Positions 26,666-35,806 of a stretch of 64,000 bases of DNA are shown one piece after another. Both the position numbers and the translations under genes were made by a program. Below the pieces are notes generated by a model that was not told the origin of the DNA, did no database searches, and saw only the letters and a program-made list of their open reading frames with translations. The DNA is from Granulicella tundricola MP5ACTX9 (GTDB taxonomy: Bacteria; Acidobacteriota; Terriglobia; Terriglobales; Acidobacteriaceae). The number at the start of each line of letters is the position of its first letter. The first letter of the stretch is position 1. The stretch is from contig NC_015058.1 of NCBI RefSeq assembly GCF_000178975.2, positions 1 through 64,000 of the forward strand, given 5' to 3'.

Positions 26666-28413
26666 CAGATAATCTGCCGAACCGTATCACTCGCCGCAGT
26701 CAGCGCAATCTTCATCCGGTTTGGTTCGCCCTTCATCAACGATTCAGAAAAGTGCAAGGCCTGAGTTGGCGTGATCTTTGGCGGCAACATTGCCGTAAAT
26801 GGATCGACTACTGCTTCAATGATCACCGGCCCGGGCATCGCGAGTGCCTTGTCCAGCATCTCGCCCGCTGTCGCCTGGTCGTCGATACGCACACCTTCCG
26901 CCCCTACCGCCCTGGCCAGCGCAACAAAGTCAATGGGCAGAAGATCACACTGATACTCAGGGTTTCCCTCGAAGACCATCTGCTCCCATTTGATCTGTCC
27001 CAGCGTGTTGTTCTTTATGATCACCAGCTTGATCGGCAGCTTGTACGTCACCGCCGTGATGATCTCGCCCATCAGCATCGTGAACCCGCCGTCACCCACC
27101 ACTCCGATGACCTGCCGGTCCGGAAACGCAACCTGCGCCGCAATCGCATAAGGCATTCCGCAAGCCATCGTCGCGAGATTACCCGAGCATGAGTGCTGTT
27201 GGCCCTGCTTCGAGAGCATGTACCGCGCCCAAACCGTCGTATTCGTACCGGAGTCGGAGACGATGATAGCGTTCTCCTTCGCACGCTTACCCAACTCCCA
27301 TCCAACCACCTGCGGCTTCATGGGTTTGGCGGGATTGGTCCCCTCTTTTTCCAAGGTCTTGATCCAATCTTTCATGTCTTCCTGGGCTCTCTCCAGAAAC
27401 TTGCGATAGCTGTTCTTCTTCAACATTGGCAGCAACATCTGCAAAGTCTTCTTCGAGTCTCCAACGAGCCCCACATCCGCTGGATACCGCAGCCCAATCC
27501 GCTGCGCGTTCGCATCGATCTGGATGCACTTCGCATCGCCCGGCTTCGGAAGATACTCCATGTATGGATACGAAGTCCCCACCATAATCAGCGTGTCGCA
27601 ATTCTCGATAACATCCTGAGAAGGCTTAGTTCCCAGCAGCCCAATGCCGCCAGTCGTATAAGGCGATTCATCCGGAATCACTCCCTTGCCCAGCAGTGGC
27701 TTGATGATCGGCGCACCCATCAGCTCCGCCAGTTGCAGCAACTCGTCAGTTGCATGAAGTGCACCTTGCCCCGCCATGATCGCAATGCGCTTGCCATGGT
27801 TGATTAGGTCTGCAGCCAGCTTCAATTCGTTCGCCTGCGGCAGGTTCCCGCTGATGGCAGAGTTGGTCGATGTGTGATGTGCCACGTTACGATCGGACCG
27901 CTCCGCTATCTTCACATCCTGTATCTGGATATCGATCGGGATCGTCAGGTGGGCCACACCGCGCTTCATAATCGCGGTCCGCACTGCAAGGTCAGCTGCA
28001 GGCTCCATGTGAGAGGCACTCATTACACGCGTGTTGTACACACAAACATCCATGAACAACTTGTCCAACTCCACGTCCTGCTGCCCAAAAGTGTTGGTGA
28101 CGTCAGTAAACTGCATCCCCGTTATCGCGAGCACCGGTTGCTGGTCCATCTTTGCGTCGTATAGTCCGTTCAGCAGGTGGATCCCACCTGGACCTGAGGT
28201 CGCAAGACATACACCCAAACGTCCAGTGAACTTCGCATACGCGCATGCCATGAATGCAGCAGACTCCTCATGCCGCACATGGATGAAGCGGATCTTGTCC
28301 TGGGCCTTTCGCAGCGATTCCATCACCCCGTTGATGCCATCCCCAGGCAAACCGAAGAAGGTGTCCACGCCCCATGCCAGGAGCCGCTCTACCAAAACAT
28401 CCGATGCATTCAT
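26665..28413 (-). CDS. Thiamine-diphosphate-dependent enzyme, pyruvate oxidase/PoxB-like
   Basis: The 582-residue protein starts at ATG 28413, preceded by GGAGGA; the longer frame to 28491 adds 26 residues with no homology-like content. The N-terminal Pyr domain has FFGLPGDGINGVMESL, the catalytic Glu in FIHVRHEESAAFMACAYAKF, and LGVCLATSGPGGIHLLNGLY. The central domain has GKRIAIMAGQGAL and GLLGTKPSQDVIENCDTLIM. The C-terminal PP domain has GDGGFTMLMGEIITAV with the metal ligand NN of IIKNNTLGQIKW. It would decarboxylate pyruvate or another 2-oxo acid, as in pyruvate:quinone oxidoreductase, but the membrane-binding C-terminal helix of E. coli PoxB is not evident. It leads the six-gene operon. 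Confidence 0.9.
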   Translation of the reverse strand: MNASDVLVERLLAWGVDTFFGLPGDGINGVMESLRKAQDKIRFIHVRHEESAAFMACAYAKFTGRLGVCLATSGPGGIHLLNGLYDAKMDQQPVLAITGMQFTDVTNTFGQQDVELDKLFMDVCVYNTRVMSASHMEPAADLAVRTAIMKRGVAHLTIPIDIQIQDVKIAERSDRNVAHHTSTNSAISGNLPQANELKLAADLINHGKRIAIMAGQGALHATDELLQLAELMGAPIIKPLLGKGVIPDESPYTTGGIGLLGTKPSQDVIENCDTLIMVGTSYPYMEYLPKPGDAKCIQIDANAQRIGLRYPADVGLVGDSKKTLQMLLPMLKKNSYRKFLERAQEDMKDWIKTLEKEGTNPAKPMKPQVVGWELGKRAKENAIIVSDSGTNTTVWARYMLSKQGQQHSCSGNLATMACGMPYAIAAQVAFPDRQVIGVVGDGGFTMLMGEIITAVTYKLPIKLVIIKNNTLGQIKWEQMVFEGNPEYQCDLLPIDFVALARAVGAEGVRIDDQATAGEMLDKALAMPGPVIIEAVVDPFTAMLPPKITPTQALHFSESLMKGEPNRMKIALTAASDTVRQII

Positions 28414-28641
28414 CCGTATCCTCCAACGCTTCTGCCGTCGTGTAGACGCGCCGCGATGGTTCCGGGGTTTCCCCGCTGACCGGCCTGTCACTGGCCTGAA
28501 ATCGATATTTGAGATTTCGCAACATGGCCCTCTTCGAGGAGGAACGTATTTCAGCCACGACGCATCCTACGGCCCAATCAGTTTTTCTGGCTCTTTAGGA
28601 CTTCCAGTCGGCATGGCTCTGCCCCACGCCTGAGGAGAAGG

Positions 28642-30201
28642 ATGTTTCGTCTGCCACACAGCTCCATTCAGCGCGTTGCATTGGTGAAACTCTCAGCCGC
28701 TTTGCTGCTGTGCGCGGGCTTGCGTGCTCTGCCTGCGCAGAGCCCGTCGGAGATGCCGGTTGAGCCCACCCGAGCAGTCCAACTCCCTCTCTCCGGCCGC
28801 TCCTCTCAGGCCGGCGATGTCACGGTCATGCAGCGCACCACCAACTCCGGGGGAGGGAACTCGGTCGTCACCATCGACAGTTCCGTCACGGTTCCGGTCC
28901 CATATAGCGGCAGCGTTCCAACCGGCGTAGCCTCACCCGACGTTCTCCCCCTGACTCTTGAGTCTGCCCTCGCCATGGGTCTCCGAACGAACCTCGGCGC
29001 ACTCAGCCAATCCGCCGCAACCGAGCAAGCGCAGGGCCAGCGTGCCGTCGCAAAAAGCCAACTCCTCCCACAGGTGAACACCGTCGTCAGCGAGGTCTTT
29101 GAAAAGGAGAACCTTCGCACCCTCGGCGTTAGTCTCCCCAGCATCCCCACCACCTCAAAGTTCAACTACTACGACGCCCGCGCCGTGCGCCTCCAACAGT
29201 CTCTCTTTGATCTCGTCAGAATTAGAAACGTTCAGGGCGCGTCGGAAAACGTCCAGGCCAACATCAAGGCAGCCCGCAATACGCGCGATCTGATTGTTCT
29301 CGCGGTAGCCGGGTCCTATCTCCAGTTGCTCGCCACCCGCGCCCGGGTCGAAGCGTCGGACTCTCAGGTGAAAACCTTCCGCGCCATCTACCAGCAAGCC
29401 GCAGACCGCCGCGCCGCGGGTCTAGCCACCCGCGTCGACGCGGACCGCTCGCTTGTGCAACTCCAGACCCAGCAACAGCGCCTCCGCTCCTTGAAGGCCG
29501 ACCAGCAAACCCAAAGCCTCCGTCTTGCCCGCATCATCGGCCTCCCCCTCGGCCAACGCTTCACCACCGGCGAACAATACGCCTTTACCCCCGTCACCCT
29601 CGTCCTTGAAGAAGATGCCCTCAAAAGAGCCGAGTCCGAACGCTCCGATCTCCAGGCCGCAGCCTCCGACGTCCGAGCCGCCGAACTGGCTGTCAAAGCC
29701 GCACACGCAGAGCGCCTCCCCTCCCTCGGCATCAGCGCGGACTTCGGCGCCGCCGGCATCACCCCCACCAACCACTCCACCAGCGTCTACACCGTCTCCG
29801 GCACGCTGACTGTTCCCATCTACGAAGGCGGCCGCATCCACGGCGAGATCGTCCAGACCAAGGCCGTCCTCCGCCAGCGCAAGGCAGAGTTCGACGACCT
29901 TCGCGGCCAAGTCGACGAAGATGTCCGCCAGGCCTTCATCGATCTTGACTCCGCCGCCGACCAGGTGGGCGTCGCCCAGAGCAACGCCACCCTCGCACGC
30001 GAAACCCTCGAGCAGTCACGCGATCGCTTCACCGCCGGCGTCGCCGATACCGTCGAACTCGTTCAGGCCGAACAGTCCGTTGTCCAGGCGGACGACGACT
30101 CCATCACCGCCGTCTTCGAGCACAATCTTGCCAAGGTCGCTCTGGCCCGCGCCATGGGCAACGCCGAGCAAACCCTGCCACAACTTCTGAGGAAACCCTA
30201 G
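28642..30201 (+). CDS. TolC-family outer membrane efflux protein
   Basis: The 519-residue protein has a signal peptide (residues 1-35, ending LPAQS), a variable linker to about 105, then two outer-membrane-factor repeats of long coiled-coil helices: TLESALAMGLRTNLGALSQS, LQQSLFDLVRIRNVQGASEN, GLATRVDADRSLVQLQTQQQ and the second-repeat equivalents DDLRGQVDEDVRQAFIDLDS and AGVADTVELVQAEQSVVQAD. GAGGAGAAGG precedes ATG 28642. It forms the outer-membrane channel of a tripartite pump with the two genes immediately downstream, the next one starting at the very next base. Divergent from the ThDP operon. Confidence 0.93.
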   Translation: MFRLPHSSIQRVALVKLSAALLLCAGLRALPAQSPSEMPVEPTRAVQLPLSGRSSQAGDVTVMQRTTNSGGGNSVVTIDSSVTVPVPYSGSVPTGVASPDVLPLTLESALAMGLRTNLGALSQSAATEQAQGQRAVAKSQLLPQVNTVVSEVFEKENLRTLGVSLPSIPTTSKFNYYDARAVRLQQSLFDLVRIRNVQGASENVQANIKAARNTRDLIVLAVAGSYLQLLATRARVEASDSQVKTFRAIYQQAADRRAAGLATRVDADRSLVQLQTQQQRLRSLKADQQTQSLRLARIIGLPLGQRFTTGEQYAFTPVTLVLEEDALKRAESERSDLQAAASDVRAAELAVKAAHAERLPSLGISADFGAAGITPTNHSTSVYTVSGTLTVPIYEGGRIHGEIVQTKAVLRQRKAEFDDLRGQVDEDVRQAFIDLDSAADQVGVAQSNATLARETLEQSRDRFTAGVADTVELVQAEQSVVQADDDSITAVFEHNLAKVALARAMGNAEQTLPQLLRKP

Positions 30202-31785
30202 ATGGCCGACCAGCAACCACCAGAGCTTCCGCAGCTTCCCCAGATTCCAACCGACCATCTCCTCCCCAGTGAGGCTGGCGAATCCCACCCCATGATGGAC
30301 GCCGCCCTATCTACCGGCCACAGCGCCGGACACATCGCAGAGCCCCACGCCGATCTCGCACTCCGCATGCTCTACGACGAGCAAACCCGCCTCCGCACGG
30401 AGCTCAACGACCTCCGCAGAAAATCTGAAGAGAAGAAAGATGACAAAAAGAAAGGAGAAAAGAAAGACGATCAAGTTGGAGACGACAAAGAAGAAGAAGA
30501 AGGCGGAGATGACAAGAAAGACGGTGAGAAGAAAGACGGTGACGATAAGAAAGAAGAAAAGCCTCCCCTCAAAGAGCGCGTCCATGAAGTGGAAAAGAAG
30601 ACCAAAGGCTGGACCCGTCAGCATCCCATCGCAACCGTCGCCATCATCGCGGGCGTCATCATCCTCATCATCGCAACCATCCTTCTGGTTCATTACCTCG
30701 ATAGCTACGAAAGCACCGACGACGCCTTCATCGACGGCCACACCGATCCCATCAGCTTCCGCATCAGCGGCATCGTCTCCAAGGTCTACGTTGAAAATAC
30801 CTTCCGCGTGAAGAAAGGTCAGCTTCTGGTTGAGCTCGATGACCGCGACAACCAGGTCGCCAGGGAGCAGGCCGCCGCCAATTACGCTCAATCCCAGGCC
30901 GCCGTCCGCGCCCAGTCTCCCAACGTAGGCATCACCGCGACCGACCAGAACACCCAGGTCATCAGCCGCGATTACAACGTCATCAACAACGAAGCTCAGG
31001 TCGCCCAGGCGGAAGAGCGTTACCGCTCCGCCCTCGCCGACCTCCGCCAGGCCGAAGCCCAGGAGGGCAACGCCATCCGCGAGGAAGAGCGCTACGGCAT
31101 GCTCGTCGTCAAGGAAGAGGTCACACGCGAGCAGTACGACCAGCGCGCCACGGAACGCCGCACTCAGGCCGAGGTTGTCGCCAGCCGCCGCAACTCAGCC
31201 GAGGCCGCCCACAAGTCCGTCACCCAGGCTGAAGCCCAGCTTGAGATCGCAAAGCAGCAAGCCCGCCAGGCCCGCCAGGACACGCCACGCCAGATCCAGA
31301 TGCAGCGTGAGATGCTGGCCCAGCGTAAGGCCAGCGAGCTTGCCGCCAAGGCCCAGTCAGACCAGAGCCAGCTCAATCTGGAGTACACCCGCATCTACGC
31401 ACCGGAGGACGGCATCATCGGGGATAAGCAGGTGCAGGTCGCCACCCAGGTCGCACCCGGCCAGGAGCTCTTCGCCCTCACCCAGACCAACGACATCTGG
31501 ATCACCGCCAACTTCAAGGAGACCGAGATCCGCCGCATGCATCCCGGCCAGGGCGTCACCATCTATGTCGATGCGCTCTCGCAGAAGTTCCAGGGCTACG
31601 TGGAAGCTCTCCCCGGCGGCACCGGCGCGGTCTATAGTTTGCTCCCGCCGGAGAACGCCACCGGCAATTACGTCAAGGTCGTACAGCGCCTCCCCGTGCG
31701 CATCCGCATCAACGCCGGACAGGACGGGGCGCAGCGCCTGGCTCCCGGCATGTCCGTTGAACCAAAGGTCTGGGTGAATCATTAG
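30202..31785 (+). CDS. emrA: HlyD/EmrA-family membrane fusion protein with charged N-terminal insert
   Basis: The 527-residue protein starts on the base after the tolC stop. Residues 1-70 are unlike EmrA, and about 74-130 form a highly charged Lys/Asp/Glu tract (KKDDKKKGEKKDD and similar). A single membrane helix follows at about 145-170 (ATVAIIAGVIILIIATILLV), then TDDAFIDGHTDPISFRISG (biotinyl-lipoyl-like start), long coiled-coil hairpin helices about 230-390, then EYTRIYAPEDGIIGDKQVQV and the C-terminal DIWITANFKETEIRRMHPGQ, all EmrA hallmarks. It bridges inner-membrane EmrB and TolC. The cytoplasmic charged tract is unusual in length for this family. Confidence 0.92.
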   Translation: MADQQPPELPQLPQIPTDHLLPSEAGESHPMMDAALSTGHSAGHIAEPHADLALRMLYDEQTRLRTELNDLRRKSEEKKDDKKKGEKKDDQVGDDKEEEEGGDDKKDGEKKDGDDKKEEKPPLKERVHEVEKKTKGWTRQHPIATVAIIAGVIILIIATILLVHYLDSYESTDDAFIDGHTDPISFRISGIVSKVYVENTFRVKKGQLLVELDDRDNQVAREQAAANYAQSQAAVRAQSPNVGITATDQNTQVISRDYNVINNEAQVAQAEERYRSALADLRQAEAQEGNAIREEERYGMLVVKEEVTREQYDQRATERRTQAEVVASRRNSAEAAHKSVTQAEAQLEIAKQQARQARQDTPRQIQMQREMLAQRKASELAAKAQSDQSQLNLEYTRIYAPEDGIIGDKQVQVATQVAPGQELFALTQTNDIWITANFKETEIRRMHPGQGVTIYVDALSQKFQGYVEALPGGTGAVYSLLPPENATGNYVKVVQRLPVRIRINAGQDGAQRLAPGMSVEPKVWVNH

Positions 31786-33344
31786 TGCCTGAGAGTAGCG
31801 GCAAGGGCAGCGGCACCAATCCATGGCTCATTGCGGTGGCGGTCATGATCGCTACCTTCATGGAGGTCATGGATACCTCCATCGCCAGCGTCGCCGTACC
31901 CTACATTGCAGGCAGCACCGCCTCCACCACGGATGAAGCCGAGTGGGTCCTAACCGTTTATCTCGTCGCCAACGCCGTCTTCCTCCCCGCCAGCAACTAC
32001 TTCGCGCAACGCTTCGGCCGCAAGCGATTCCTCATGTTCTCGCTTGCCCTCTTTACCCTCGCGTCTTTCCTCTGCGGCATTGCCCCCACCCTCCCCTTCA
32101 TCCTCCTGGCGAGAATTATTCAAGGCGCAGGCGGCGGTGCCCTGCAGCCTCTCTCCCAGGCCATCCTCCTTGAAAGCTTTCCGCCCGCCAAGCAAGGCCA
32201 GGCCCTCGGTGTCTACGCGCTCGGAGTCGTACTCGCACCCGTCATCGGCCCAGCCTTCGGCGGCTATCTCACCGACACCCTCTCCTGGCGCTGGGCCTTC
32301 TACATCAACATTCCCGTTGGCATCCTTGCACTCGTCCTCCAGAGCAAATTCCTGCCTGACTCCAAGCCTGAAGGCAAGAAAGCTGGAGCCTTCGATGGCA
32401 TCGGCTTCGGCCTCCTCGGTCTCTGGATCGGCTGCCTCCAGTTCATCCTCGATAAAGGCCAGGAGGACGACTGGTTCGCTGACGCACGCATTCGCTGGGC
32501 CGCCGGCATCCTCATCGTCACCTTCGTTCTCTTCCTCATTCGTGAGTTCCGCCACAAAAAGCCCCTCGTCGATCTCCGCGCTTTCTCGGACCGCAACCTC
32601 GCCATCGGCTGCGCTCTCGTCTTTGCCCTTGGCGCCGTCCTCTACGGCTTGACCACCATCCTGCCGGTCTTCTATCAGACGCTGCTCGGATATAGTGCCA
32701 CCGCCAGCGGCTTTGCAGTCAGCCCGCGCGGTCTCGGCAGTGTGGCCGCCTCCCTCATCGTCGGCGCGCTGGTCTCCAAGTTTGACGCCCGCTGGATGGT
32801 CGCCGCAGGCTTCGCAGTCCTCGGAGTCTCAGGGCTGTGGCTCGCGGATCTCACCCTCGATATCTCTCCATCCACGGAGTTCTGGCCCATCGCCGTCAGC
32901 GGCATCGGCCTCGCCATGATCTTCGTACCACTCAGCAAGGTTGCCCTCGCAACAGTCGGCAAGAAGGGCACGGGCAACGCCAGCGGCATCTTCAACTTCC
33001 TCAGAAACGTCGGCGGGTCCATCGGCATCTCGGCGGCCAATACCATCGCCCAGCGCCACCTCCAGTCCCATCGCAACGACCTGGTCAGAACCTATACCGG
33101 CGCAAGCTGGATTCTTCGGCGTCAACTCACTCTACTCAGCCAGCGCCTCTCTGCTCATGCAGGTCTCGCAGGCCACACCGCAACGCTGCGAGGTTTCTCC
33201 ATCACCAGCACCACACTGAATGCGCAGGCGCAGCTCTATGCCTATGTGGATGTGTTGCGCTACTTCGGCTTTATCTGCCTCATCTGCGTACCGTTCGCCT
33301 TCCTCCTCAGCAAGCCGGCGAAGGACGCGCAGGGTGCCGGCTGA
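31785..33344 (+). CDS. emrB: DHA2-family MFS multidrug efflux transporter, EmrB/QacA type
   Basis: A 519-residue, 14-helix transporter starting with GTG that shares one base with the emrA stop (TAGTG). Motifs: FMEVMDTSIASVAVPYIAG (motif D1 type), WVLTVYLVANAVFLPASNYF, QRFGRKRFLMFSLALFTLAS (motif A) and GVYALGVVLAPVIGPAFGGY (motif C of antiporters). It exports hydrophobic toxic compounds by proton antiport through EmrA and TolC. It converges on the leftward MFS gene with only four bases between the stops. No dedicated local regulator is present. Confidence 0.94.
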   Translation: MPESSGKGSGTNPWLIAVAVMIATFMEVMDTSIASVAVPYIAGSTASTTDEAEWVLTVYLVANAVFLPASNYFAQRFGRKRFLMFSLALFTLASFLCGIAPTLPFILLARIIQGAGGGALQPLSQAILLESFPPAKQGQALGVYALGVVLAPVIGPAFGGYLTDTLSWRWAFYINIPVGILALVLQSKFLPDSKPEGKKAGAFDGIGFGLLGLWIGCLQFILDKGQEDDWFADARIRWAAGILIVTFVLFLIREFRHKKPLVDLRAFSDRNLAIGCALVFALGAVLYGLTTILPVFYQTLLGYSATASGFAVSPRGLGSVAASLIVGALVSKFDARWMVAAGFAVLGVSGLWLADLTLDISPSTEFWPIAVSGIGLAMIFVPLSKVALATVGKKGTGNASGIFNFLRNVGGSIGISAANTIAQRHLQSHRNDLVRTYTGASWILRRQLTLLSQRLSAHAGLAGHTATLRGFSITSTTLNAQAQLYAYVDVLRYFGFICLICVPFAFLLSKPAKDAQGAG

Positions 33345-33348
33345 TCGA

Positions 33349-34809
33349 TCACTTGCTCTGCAATGGCTTGGAGACTGACTCAAGACTTTTGCCCGCAGCT
33401 TCCACCCCGATGATCGCCTCAAGCACAGCGGCTCCAACCATCAGAGCAGCACCCAGCGCGTATCCGGCGGCAACCGCCGGCTTCGAGCCGGTATGAATCA
33501 GCACCCCAAACAGCAGCGGAGCGCCCACGCCTCCAATGCAGGTCCCAATCGCATAGAACAGGGCGATTGCAAAAGCGCGGATCTCCAGCGGAAAGATCTC
33601 GGACACCGTCAGATAGGCTGCGCTCGCCGCTGAGGATGCAACAAAGAAGATGATGCTGAAGCAGATGCCCAGCCCCCTGAGTCCAAGCGAGCCCGTGGCA
33701 AAGGGAAGGCAGATTGCGCCAAGCAGGATGCCAGCAACGGCATACGTCGCGGTGATCATCGGCTTACGCCCAATTCTGTCAAAAAGCGGGCCGAGCACAA
33801 ACGGCCCGAGGAAACTTGCGATCGCAAACGGCAAGAGCTGCAAAGGAAGCTTTTGGTCGGGCACATGAAAGAACCGTTTGCCGACAAGCGCGTACGTGAA
33901 GAAGACCGCGTTGAAGAAGAATGATTGGGCAATCATCAGAGCAAGCCCAAGAAAAGAACGTTGGCGGTTCTCACCCAACATGTTCACGAAGATCTCTTTC
34001 CATGGAGTATGGTCGCGAAAGGTGATCTTCAGCTTCTCACCTTCTGGTCGAGTCAGCGCCTTGCCGGAGGAGGTTGTTACACGCTGCTCGACGTCACGGA
34101 CGATCGTCTCTGCCTCTTCTTCACGGCCTCGCAGCATCAACCAACGGGGACTCTCAGGGACCGCGAGTCGAAGGAGCAGAACAAGAAGCCCAAGGCCTCC
34201 GCCGATCCCGAACGCGTAACGCCAACTTGTGGCTTGCGGGAACAGACTCCCCCCAAGGAGCACGAGCGCAGTGACGGAACCGACCGACGCTCCAACCCAG
34301 AAAGTCCCATTGACGAAAAGATCCACCGTGCCGCGCACCTTACCCGGAATCAATTCGTCGACTGCGGAGTTGATCGCCGCATACTCCCCGCCGATCCCAA
34401 GCCCGGTGAAAAAGCGGCAGACAGCAAAGAAAAGAAACCCATGCGAGAACGCCGTGCATACCGTGGCAACAGAGTATGTTGCCAACGTCACTAGAAAGAG
34501 TTTCTTGCGGCCGAGACGATCGGTGAGATGGCCGAAAAGCAGCGCACCGATTACGGCTCCGGCCAGATAGGTGGTCGCGGCAGCAGTGACCTGAGGATCG
34601 CTGAGCGAAAGCCCTTGCTTGCTCTCAAGAATGCCAGACAGAGAGCCGACCAGCGTCACCTCCAGTCCATCAAGAAGCCAGGAGGTTCCAAGCGCCGTGA
34701 TGATGCGCACATGCCAGGAGGACCAGGGCAGGCGATCCATGCGCTGAGGCAGATCGGTTTCGATCTCTCGATCCTCACTCAGCCGTGCTTTGTTCATGGT
34801 GTCAGTCAT
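33349..34809 (-). CDS. MFS transporter, sugar/acid:H+ symporter-like
   Basis: The 486-residue protein has 12 predicted helices. It shows LDGLEVTLVGSLSGILE (helix 1), LFGHLTDRLGRKKLFLVTL (motif A), GLGIGGEYAAINSAVDELIP and VRGTVDLFVNGTFW, then PESPRWLMLRGREEEAE, which is the PESPRW motif of the sugar-porter/SV2-like group, and a second motif A LFDRIGRKPMITATYAV. It is probably a proton symporter for an organic acid or sugar. It is last in a leftward run with two DUF421 proteins; the upstream stop is five bases before its start. Confidence 0.87.
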   Translation of the reverse strand: MTDTMNKARLSEDREIETDLPQRMDRLPWSSWHVRIITALGTSWLLDGLEVTLVGSLSGILESKQGLSLSDPQVTAAATTYLAGAVIGALLFGHLTDRLGRKKLFLVTLATYSVATVCTAFSHGFLFFAVCRFFTGLGIGGEYAAINSAVDELIPGKVRGTVDLFVNGTFWVGASVGSVTALVLLGGSLFPQATSWRYAFGIGGGLGLLVLLLRLAVPESPRWLMLRGREEEAETIVRDVEQRVTTSSGKALTRPEGEKLKITFRDHTPWKEIFVNMLGENRQRSFLGLALMIAQSFFFNAVFFTYALVGKRFFHVPDQKLPLQLLPFAIASFLGPFVLGPLFDRIGRKPMITATYAVAGILLGAICLPFATGSLGLRGLGICFSIIFFVASSAASAAYLTVSEIFPLEIRAFAIALFYAIGTCIGGVGAPLLFGVLIHTGSKPAVAAGYALGAALMVGAAVLEAIIGVEAAGKSLESVSKPLQSK

Positions 34810-34814
34810 AGGCG

Positions 34815-35261
34815 TTATTCCTTCTCCACCTTGATGATGCTGATTGCACCATTGCGCTCCAGGACGGCGTACTTCACGTTGAAGATCGACTTGACACCTT
34901 TGAGACGGGCAGCGGCCATGATGTCCTCCGGAGCCAGGCTCATGCCGGTCATGACCTCAGCTTGCCAGGCTCCATCCTTCACCGCGACCAGCGGCGTACC
35001 ATCGACGATAGCCCCGAAAGTGGAGGACTTCGTCTTCGCATAGGAGACGGATCGATGAAGAAGGCCTACAGTCAGAATCGCCATCGCACAGTTGGTGACG
35101 GAACGGTCATGACCTACGGTCGCGAGGATAATCACGCCGCCGATCAGGAAGACGATAACAAACTCGAACAGTGTCATCTGGGCTCCCGGGCGCCGGGTCA
35201 GAACGCGAACCGTCAGTAGAAGAAAAAAATATCCCACTGCGGCGTGAATAATAGTCGACAT
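34815..35261 (-). CDS. DUF421 (YetF-like) membrane protein
   Basis: The 148-residue protein has three N-terminal helices (about 5-22, 30-50, 56-75) with the family motif RRPGAQMTLFEFVIVFLIGG, then a small C-terminal domain: GTPLVAVKDGAWQAEVM, MAAARLKGVKSIFNVKYAVL and ERNGAISIIKVEKE, which is the conserved ending of DUF421. The function of the family is poorly defined. It lies 12 bases after an intervening membrane-anchored gene and 5 bases before the MFS gene. A paralogue with the same layout is at 35803-36249. Confidence 0.88.
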   Translation of the reverse strand: MSTIIHAAVGYFFLLLTVRVLTRRPGAQMTLFEFVIVFLIGGVIILATVGHDRSVTNCAMAILTVGLLHRSVSYAKTKSSTFGAIVDGTPLVAVKDGAWQAEVMTGMSLAPEDIMAAARLKGVKSIFNVKYAVLERNGAISIIKVEKE

Positions 35262-35273
35262 AAACCTCTGCCT

Positions 35274-35806
35274 TTACGGGACGATGTAGACACGAGACTG
35301 TACGGCCGAAGCTCCCGGAACCTGAAGCTCGAAGTTTGCCGCCCCCGGCCGGTCAGGCTGCAGCGCAAAGGTAACGGTTGCAGGTACAGCCGTTGCAGGG
35401 AAGGTGTAGGTGATGCCTCCACCGCCAATGGCAGACGTCTCCGGCGACGGAATGATGCGCTGAGCTCCAAGCTTATTGACGATACTTTCGCTCGCAAAAA
35501 GCTGTATTTTCCCTTCCTGTATGGCGGACGGGTTGAAGTCGATGTGCAGCATGGATGGCGTGCCTGAGCGCTCGATGCGTTCAAAGTGGATCGTCATGGC
35601 TGGGCTGATCAATGTGGCATCTGCAAGCGGCCCACGCCCAAACAAACCCGCAAGGTCGGCCATGATCAGAAGCGCAAATAAGATCCAGACAGCACGCTCG
35701 AACTTCCACCAGGTCCGCTGAAATCAAGATCTTCGCCAACGGCAACTTCGTCGTTGATCTTCGGGACGGAGTCTTCTACTTGCCTCTGAAACGCAACCTT
35801 ACTCAT
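35274..35806 (-). pseudogene. Single-helix anchored protein between two DUF421 genes, frameshifted
   Basis: ATG 35806 overlaps the stop of the upstream DUF421 gene (ATGA) and opens MSKVAFQRQVEDSVPKINDE and VAVGEDLD. At about 35718-35724 one base is missing; adding a C to give TTCCAG continues as FQRTWWKFERAVWILFALLI and MADLAGLFGRGPLADATLI, then an extracytoplasmic beta-rich domain to the stop at 35274. Repaired length is about 177 residues: a cytoplasmic tail, one helix, and an outside domain of about 110 residues. I recall similar proteins beside DUF421 genes in Acidobacteria but no named family. The overlap-defined start and continuous homology-like sequence argue for a sequence error or very recent mutation. 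Confidence 0.7.

Noticed and set aside
28800-33300. Many long open frames opposite or out of frame with the TolC-EmrA-EmrB genes
   Set aside because: High-GC codon-position bias creates these shadows; their composition is repetitive Ser/Pro/Arg/Ala and the real genes have full family motifs.
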